Source: Zygaena filipendulae
Lineage: Eukaryota; Arthropoda; Insecta; Lepidoptera; Zygaenidae
Direction of reading: 5' to 3'
DNA length: 64,000 nt
NCBI GenBank assembly: GCA_907165275.2
Contig: OU015649.1
Span: 960,001-1,024,000 of the forward strand
Under the pieces are notes generated by a model. It did no database searches, had not been told where the DNA came from, and saw only the letters and a list, made by a program, of their open reading frames with translations. The translations under genes were made by a program, and so were the position numbers. This document shows positions 56,409 through 64,000 of the stretch, one piece after another. Within the stretch, counting starts at the first letter, position 1; every line of letters begins with the position of its first letter.

Positions 56409-56698
56409 AGGGTAGAAAACATTTTGATAAAAATAACCGTAGTAATATATTGTAATTTTTAAATCACAAATCCCATTTTACTATAGTAAACAACATAGTT
56501 AAAAATAAGAAAACACTAGAAATAAATGTACCTAATACAAACAGATTGGCTTCGTTGGCACCACTCCAATGGACAAACATCAAAATGTTGACGAAATAAA
56601 CGTACAAGATAACAATATTAGCTGTAAATGATCAAATGCACGATCTTTGACACGCGATGGCTGGAAAATTGATGGGCGCTATTGAGACTTAGAGCAGT

Positions 56699-59600
56699 CT
56701 ATTTTTTTTTATTTATAGACTTCGATAAACGTATGCGAACAAGGGAGTGACTACTTTGTGTTTGTATTGAACCATTGGCCGCCTCATCAGAACCAGCTAG
56801 CGGTTCATCACTATCTACGCTCTTAATGCCTTGTGTGAAATACGCTTGAGAAGACGAGTGTTCAATTTCAGGTTTTACTGAGGCTGCATCTAGTGCATTG
56901 TCAACTTTTGTCGCTGATTTTGCAGATTTCTCCACCATTACCTCTACCGCTAAAGTCTTTTCTTCATCAGATTCGTTCGGGAATGTAACGTCATGTTTTT
57001 CTTCATGTGAAGTTGACGCCTCACTTCTATCTTCAGTGTAATGAACGCGCGCTAATCTATTCCTCAGTTTCTGTCGCGCTCCTTTTGAAATCATATCTTT
57101 ATTTTCTTTGTATCTGACCAAAGCCTTATTTCTCTTATGTTCTTTACTCAAATATTCTTCAACACTTCTACCACTCATTTGTGTCATGGGTATAATTTCT
57201 TCGCTGCCTTTTGAATCGTGACTCGTTCCTGATGTCATATCAACAGTTTCCATATACTCTTCTTTTATTTCCTCATCATCATCTTTTATTGAAACACTTC
57301 TTTTCATGGCAATTCTAGCCTTAAGTTCTCTTGCGGCTTCTTCTTCAAATTTTTCGATTAATGCCGTAGTAGTAGCCTCATCTTCCTGGAAAAGCAAAAT
57401 ATCCTCAGTGCTAACGCCACTGCCTAGCTGAGACCCCGTGGAAGAATCCTGTCTAGACAGTTTTTTAGCAGTTCTTGATATGATATCCATAAATAGTGAC
57501 GAAACTTTCCGCGTATCTCTTGCATTACGTTTTGATTCCCCAGTTGATTCTGTCTTCATTGCAACACTACTTTGTTTATTTCCCTGTCCAACTTTAAAAT
57601 TTTTGAATGAAACACTGCTGCGACTTCTACCTAAAAATAGAGAAGTCATTTCAGTTCGAGAATCTTGTTGGCCAGAAGATGCAGCGGATGTTGATGGTAA
57701 TGGTTCCTTCATTGGAAGAGTCGAATCTTCAAGGTCTTCAGTGACAGATTTTCCTGGATCAATTGGTGATGTGTAACTCGATCCGGCATCAACTTGTGGC
57801 TTATTTGATGGAAGGTTTGCAGAAAAATTATCTTCTTTCAATGTGGCACGACGGTTTTTCAATCTTTGTGAATCTTCTGGATGCTTCAAGTTAGTGTTAA
57901 TTGTATTACTGCTTTTCGGGAAATGAGTCAACAAATATTCCCAGTTATTTAAATGGAGTGTGAGTACTTGGGATTTGATTATTGTTCGGTAAGAATGTTT
58001 GTAAGGTGTATCACGAAATAGACCTTGCAACTGGAAAAATTAGAATAAATATCGAATATCATTATAGTTTTAATATCTAATACTCTAGTTTTAATATATA
58101 ATACTCTGAAAACGAAATGATTATAAGTAATAAATTGATTAAACATTCTTACTTCACCGAAGCTTTGACCAGCAGTGTAAATCTTAGCTCGTTCTTCTGG
58201 ATCCTCAGACGTCTCTTCCACTCTTCCAGTATGTATGAAGTACATCGAATCAGTTATTTCGTACTCTTTTACCACGAACATGTCTACAAGTACAAAACAA
58301 AAGTGTAAGTCTGGGTCACAAATATTAAAACAATAGGACAGAGGAAAGAAACGTGATGTAGATATCGATATTGTAAGTACCTATCCTACGAAATTTAATA
58401 TATCGATGAACTTCACTTTCCAAACCCACCTTCTGTATACGTGTATAATTCAAAACAGACGACGAGCTGACGAAGTAACTCCGGCTCGCAATGACGGAAG
58501 ATTGAATGCTGAAATAGTTGGTACAAGTTTAATTTTACCATAGGGCCGTTATATAAGCTGTTAAGATTCTGAGAAGATATGCAGACCACGAACGATGGTA
58601 GAATATCCCCGGACGATAAAAAAAAAACAATATGGACAAGATAAAACCCACATGCTTCCGTGGTGAAATATCTATACTTTAAACGACTTCGATCGAGTAT
58701 TACAAAATTATGATTACATTTATGGAAAATCCTCCTTTTGTGTATTATATTTTTTTATCCAACAAAGATCATTAAGAAAGAGAATGTCTCGGCGTTGATT
58801 ATTACGTTAGTCAGATGGTACATAAAGGCAGCAGACATGACCCTCTGCTTGAGGCAATGGGGGGCAGTCTTGAGAAAGTGAGGCACTTGCTCGCCTCGCT
58901 TCTCCCGCCAGAAGTGGAGACAGTATTTGTTGACATACAACACGAGGTTCTTGGAGACCCTATTGTTCTTGAGAAAATCCTAAAAATTACGTTATTAATT
59001 TAGTATTCGTATTGCTGTGCCAATTATACGGTAGGTTTTATCAAAATAGTACATTTTAAAGATATTTTAGTTACGTCACAATTAATCTAATTTTTAAATT
59101 CTTTCACAATGAGAATACTGCATTATCCCTAAGGAACTGAAATTCTCACGGGTGACACTGCGGGGAATAGGTCTGCTAGTTATAGTATATATTAGTATTT
59201 CAGTACCTGAAGCTCAAGGTACTTGTAGTAATAGCTGAACAGTCTGAACGATTTGAAATGGATGAGGTTGGAAAACTCTCCAACATACACCATATACACC
59301 ATCGTAGATATCACTTGGAACAGTGATACGAACATCACCTGCAGGAAATACAAAGTGAACTCTCTGTACTACGTGAAAGTTGACTGGCAGAGAATGCCAC
59401 TGTGGCATTAAGTACGCCTTTTGTACCGTGATGTGCATAAAGTTTAAATAAATAAATAAAACACTGTGGTTGTACTATCTAGTGTAGATGAATCTTGATA
59501 CAGTTTACAACAACTTTGTTCAGGGCGACGAGCTCAGAGCAGGTGCCTGTGACTTGCGACCCAGTTGTAGGTTTGAAGGGCCTTTTTAATCGAATTCAAA

Positions 59601-62600
59601 GAAGGAGGAGGTTATTAAATGCACAAACCTAACCTAACCAAATATAATTATTGTAATTCCTGGAGTGCTTTTCTGTACAGGAACGGAGCAGAGATAGGTC
59701 AAAGATAATCAAAGGAGCAGAGATAATCAAAGGGTTGTCGACTCTACTCACCTCGGTGTGCAGCTTGGGCATGATGTCCCCAACACCGTTCTGCATGAAC
59801 GTGGTGAGGATGAAGTACAGCGAGCACACGTACACGTTGGAGCACCTGTCCGTGCCGTCGTCTGTAGGACAAAATACAGATATTTCAAAGTTATCCAAAG
59901 TTATCCAAAAAACAACATTGGTGAAAAAACTAATGAATATGCAAGTTTTGTGTAGCAAAAATATAAAACTGTTCACAAAAGTAAAGATACAAAATAAAGT
60001 AGAAAGGATATACCAGCAAATATAATACACATTACAATTAACAACGGACAACTCATTCGAGAAAACAAAACCATGGTTTATTAAAAGTTTAACAATCAGA
60101 CACCAAGCACAAATTATTTAGGTAAGTAAGTACCTTTGTAAAGCCACGATTGGGCCGGCGCATTCTTCTCCCCATTGATACCGATGAAGTACCACAGACA
60201 GGTGATGCAATGGATGAACAAAGTGAACCAGATGGTCACCGAGACCACCGTGGTCATCATCAGGTCGTAGGTGAGATCGGCCTTGTGGCGATTCAAGTTT
60301 TTTGATACTGTCACCTGTATTCAGAAAACTTAAATCTACCTAATGATTGTTTAACACATGCGCACACTAATAAAATTGTAAGCTCTGAAGGGCAATTATG
60401 TAACTTTTGTTGCTATAATATTACAGTTTCAATCAGACAAATAACTATTTTGTGGTTAATCATGTTTAGACAGCTTCAACTTTTGAAGTATGTTTATTTT
60501 GGTTGATTGCTAGATATTGTAGGTGTCAAAACGTGCATATTGTAATCGTAAAACCGCCATATTTTTGATTGCATAAAATAATGATTGAAATAAAAGTTAC
60601 GTATCTACTTACCTAATGCCCCTCTGGAGTGCTAATTTCCAATTTTGTAATTGTAACGAAATAATCAAGCACCGAAAGGGAAAAAATTTAAAAAGAAAAT
60701 ATGGCAATTAAAAATGTAAACGATGCTTCAAAATGAGCACTGAAAAGTTTGTGAGTAGATAGATGCACGACTACACTCGCTTAGACTGATTTCTATCCAG
60801 GAGTCCAAGTTTGGTATTTAAATTAGTCATAAAGACGCCTGTCAAATAACTATACGCAAAAGTTTATATACATAAACGGTTTCAGCTCGTCTTTCTCTTG
60901 GAATGACTGGTAAAAACTTAACACTTCCATTTGCTCTTTTGTACCTACACCTTATTCAAGTCATCTAAAATCAAAAAAATTATCAAATATGCCTAAGTAC
61001 AATTTTTTTCATTACTTTAATATACCCAATTTCTTTACGAGAGGCAATGATATTTAAGTACTTATAATGGGATGACGAGAGGATAGTTCAGATTTAATAG
61101 TTGAATTGACAAATAAAACTTTTACTCAATAAATCAATAACTACTATAAGCTCACAATTCTCAGCATCCTGTTGAGTCGTAGCCAAGAAAATAACATCCA
61201 ATCCATCCCATCACTAGTAAAGCTCAAAATTTCGATTGGTAAACAGGATACTATGTCAAATTTGAATTCGCCTCTAAAATATCTGAAATTTTTATCATTG
61301 CACTTAATACATTATTATAAAATATACCATCCATCAACATACGAACTGAAATTATCACGTGATTTGAAACGAAAACGAGTATTTCAAAACAATACATGAT
61401 GTTATATAAAACTGACTATGAATACTGTCATCGATTAAAATAACGCATACTACCTGAAAATTGAAGCGGTAAAATAAACTTACACCTTCCTCTCTGCCAT
61501 CTCCACAATTTTTAGATTCTCTTCCACGACCAGGTATGGGAGCGCGTAGTTTAAGAGAACCTTCAGATAGAAGCCAAAGTCCAGAACATAGAGCACCACG
61601 ATAAGCGCTGGGCTGTTGTCCTGAAAGCCAGCGTTGTACACGTCTACGTACACGCACATGATCGATATTACGATGAAATAAAACTGCACAATACGGCTCC
61701 TATTGTTTAGATACTTGGCCAAACCCTCTCGGCTTCGAGCGAGGATAGGTGAACTAAGCAGGCGCTCCGGTTTGATAGGACACTCGTTTTTTTCGCCTTT
61801 TATATATTTCTGAAAACGATTTTGCAAATCAAGTAGATAGTAAGACAAGTTGGCCCAGAGAAAAGACATACTTTAAACCTCTGTAACAGATAATGTAAAA
61901 AAAATCTGAAATAATCTCATAACTCAAATATTGTATATTTTAATAACAAACCCACCTCGTTGTTAGGGCACGAATCTCTGATTCGTTCCTGCAGTGTTGG
62001 AAAGTCACTGACTATATTTTGGAACACTTGTGCGTTGATCTGTAGCAAATGGACCTTATTAGTAGCAACCAGCAACACGGGGCAGCGATCTGTTGGACTG
62101 CCGTATAGATTGCCAAATAAGCTGAAAACAATGGTGTCCACTTTAGGAAGTGTAAATGCATTAATTGGAATACTAAAATTCTACTGCTTGGCTTAATTCG
62201 TCGAAGGTTGGTGGCATTTAATTCGGGTAACCTAAGTGTATTTACTTAGCTCATTTCAGTTTTCAAACAATCGTTAACTTCCATAATTATAGATTTGCAG
62301 CAAGACACACACTCAAAAAAACAGCTTCACTACCAAACACGTTGGATTTCAGAAAATCAATCTGCTATAACTCCTAGCCAAGAGAAAACTAATTTAGTTG
62401 AAGAAAACTTCATTTACAATACCTGCCCATTGTCAACTTGGCAACGGTGCTCTGATCCTGACCAACGACCTCGCGAACTTCCAAATTGCCGGAGTCAAGG
62501 AAGTAGACGTCGGATATGACATCACTCTTGTCCACGATGACGGTGTCTTGAAGGAAGTACAAGCTGTGCACCGCACGACCGATCATCCGCAAGATGGAGA

Positions 62601-63569
62601 CATCACAATCGAAGAGAATGGGACACTAGACCAAATAATAACAAAAACATTATCACACCTCAAAGGATTACCTTTCATTACTAAACACATTTTAGATTTC
62701 TGTTAACAGTGAGGGGAATACGAAAATGTAATACTACGAAAATTAAATTAAGAAAAGAGATGTTATTGGTCTATTTATCGGTTTGTTTATACGTATTAAG
62801 CAGAAACAACAGCTGAACGGACGGTTTTCAATAAAATATTCTCATCTCCTTAATATACAAGATGTTTTTTAGCCTAGTATACATCAGAGAATCTCTAAAT
62901 TTGCGTAGGTGAAATTGCTGACAACGATAAGTATTAACTAGATAGGTATACCTACTATACTATGATGACAATTCCTAAATTCGATAATCCGTGGTTTTGT
63001 AAAGTTGAAGGAGGACGAAAATATAAGTGAAGAGTTAAAGTGGGTTAAAAAATTCTTTATGAAAGAGGCTTCGATTCTTTTTTCTTTTTTCAAACACAAT
63101 CACCGATTCTTTTATGCCCATAGATATATACTACCTTCGTGAAAACGGAGCCATATAAGTTGAGGGTGACGTCAGTGCGTAGCGATATCTGGTCGCACAG
63201 TTTCAGCACGTTCCTGTAGTCGATTCCGGACATTTTCTGCCAGTTGTACTCGTAGTAGTCTAAGACCGCTCTGGAACAATCAGTTCACATACTTCACACT
63301 TCATTCGTACGACTGGACGATTCATGTGGTTTATGTATTCACTTGGATCGCCTGGACAAGGGAAAACTGGGGAGGATCTGTACTTTCTTTACAACACGAA
63401 CTTATTGAGGGATATCTTTTAACATACTTCTTCAGCTTCTTGTCCAGTTTCTCCCGTTCCATGAAGACTATGATATCCTTGAGATGCTCCTGGTACGTAG
63501 CGAGGGCGGTGTTGACGTTCGCTCGAATACTGATGATGCGCACGGAGAAGTACGTGGTCATCATTGCTC
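56699..63569 (-). CDS. Tandem-repeat cyclic-nucleotide-binding-domain channel (5' part outside window)
   Basis: Exons on the minus strand: 63428-63569, 63135-63270, 62423-62625, 61956-62121, 61484-61809, 61156-61282, 60134-60314, 59752-59861, 59207-59338, 58806-58979, 58430-58508, 58153-58283 and 56699-58030. All join in phase to give about 1,079 residues. The first four exons hold half of an S6 (GAMMTTYFSVRIIS), a C-linker (DYYEYNWQKMSGIDYRNVL) and a CNBD (CDVSILRMIGRAVHSLYFL; SLFGNLYGSPTDRCPVLLVA). Next comes a complete second unit: S1 (IVQFYFIVISIMCVYVDVY), S2, S3 (FDIVSCLPIEILSF), S4 (WLRLNRMLRIVTVSKNLNR), S5, pore (YFILTTFMQNGVGDIMPKL), S6, C-linker and CNBD (AGQSFGE, YRTIIKSQVLTL). A ~400-residue Ser/Glu-rich tail follows. 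It resembles the HCN/CNG/CNGK superfamily; fused-repeat CNGK channels are known from sea urchin sperm. Alternative: two adjacent genes, the second starting at an ATG at 61869 (MSFLWANL). Confidence 0.82.
59125..59182 (+). repeat. Short ACAGCTAGT-type fragment in a channel intron
   Basis: CCCTAAGGAACTGAAATTCTC, then GGGTGACACTGCGGGGAATAGG and CTAGT. It ends ~25 bases from the exon at 59207. Confidence 0.5.
59354..59460 (+). repeat. LINE 3' end with AAAT tail, copy 2
   Basis: GAACTCTCTGTACTACGTGA, TTGACTGGCAGAGAATGCC and GTTTAAATAAATAAATA, matching 1846-1966. It begins 16 bases upstream of the exon at 59207-59338 (minus strand), so it supplies most of that intron's 3' part. Confidence 0.75.
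59519..59625 (+). repeat. Dispersed repeat fragments
   Basis: GTGCCTGTGACTTGCGACCC and AGTTGTAGGTTTGAAGGG match 30430-30480 in complement. This is followed by AAGAAGGAGGAGGTTATTAA, a piece of the CCGACTTCC-type TIR. In a channel intron. Confidence 0.55.
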
Positions 63570-64000
63570 CTTCAACGCAAAAATTCATTAAAATCAATAT
63601 CAATTGCCACTTGTATGTCGGTCGACGGTGCATCACTTGAGAACGGCTCAACCGACTTAACTGATTTATTTCTGTTGTGTTCGTAACGTAATTGTCTGGC
63701 CAAGGTTTGTATGAAAGAAAATTTATGGAAAATGCAACGGGAGAAGTCGACAATTTCGAAAACTACTCGACGTATGAAAAAAAAAAAATTAAAAAAGCGT
63801 TTATTAGACACAAACAATGCTATACAATAATAAAGGAGCACTAGTCCCTAAACTAGTATGAAGCCGAAATTTAGCAGGAACATAGTTTATAAGGGTAGAC
63901 GTTAGTTAAGAGATAATTTTAGAATAGAACAGCTGGTCTTTCAATAAAATTAAACTCAAGGGTGTAGCTCGATTCAAAAACTCTGATATACGACTCTGAT
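63570..64000. other. Right edge: channel intron
   Basis: AT-rich sequence upstream (in gene direction) of the exon at 63428-63569. No S5 or pore-like coding segment is visible here, so the rest of the first unit must lie to the right of the window. Confidence 0.6.

Noticed and set aside
61480..61486. Direct splice of the channel S2 exon to the S5 exon via AAG|GTGTAA
   Set aside because: It is phase-compatible but skips S3-S4. An exon at 61156-61282 with clear S3/S4 sequence fits the better GTAAGT donor and both phases.
61809..61869. ATG start (MSFLWANL...) for a separate second channel gene
   Set aside because: The frame is open for 20 codons before the exon, but an AG acceptor at 61810 in the right phase joins the upstream CNBD exon directly. 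Kept as the main alternative, not the preferred model.

Overview
This is an AT-rich, intron-bearing animal (insect) genomic window, most likely from a moth or butterfly. The evidence is spliced genes with GT-AG introns, arthropod-type protein families, and several dispersed repeats that I recognise from lepidopteran genomes: short elements ending in GGGCACAGCTAGT, TTAA-flanked elements starting CCGACTTCC, and many palindromic MITEs. I found no rRNA, tRNA, CRISPR array or bacterial-style operon.

Layout. 1-5.1 kb: transposons only (a 3.3-kb element with ~700-bp inverted arms, and an element with CACCGGAAT-rich ends). 5.5-8.6 kb: EMC5/MMGT (+, three exons) and intronless GAR1 (-), tail to tail. 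8.8-11.6 kb: transposons, including a hAT-like element with an 8-bp target duplication. 12.1-22.8 kb: a 12-exon shugoshin gene (+) whose introns hold at least eight MITEs or LINE tails and a 0.3-kb CA-rich tract. 25.9-38.3 kb: PPP1R11 (-, four exons). Its ~6.3-kb first intron contains the whole three-exon SUGCT CoA-transferase gene (-), and its second intron contains a wrecked copia element. 38.5-45.9 kb: nested transposons. 46.6-47.6 kb: three tandem micro-ORFs (30, 32 and 31 codons) encoding sarcolamban-like single-pass micropeptides. 47.7-56.6 kb: repeats, plus a possible noncoding exon. 56.7-63.6 kb (cut by the right edge): a channel gene (-) in which one S6/C-linker/CNBD is spliced in frame to a complete second S1-S6/C-linker/CNBD unit, so it appears to encode a tandem-repeat cyclic-nucleotide-binding channel.

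The genes do not form one pathway. EMC5 works in ER membrane protein insertion, GAR1 in H/ACA snoRNP pseudouridylation, shugoshin in centromeric cohesion, PPP1R11 in PP1 inhibition, and SUGCT in glutarate metabolism. The micropeptides probably act in SERCA regulation, and the channel in ion conduction. The items most worth following up are the three micropeptide exons, the tandem channel with its non-canonical pore sequence, the SUGCT-in-PPP1R11 nesting, and an ORF1-only retroelement with perfect target-site duplications.

Exon boundaries were read by eye from splice consensus, reading phase and family similarity. No alignment was run.
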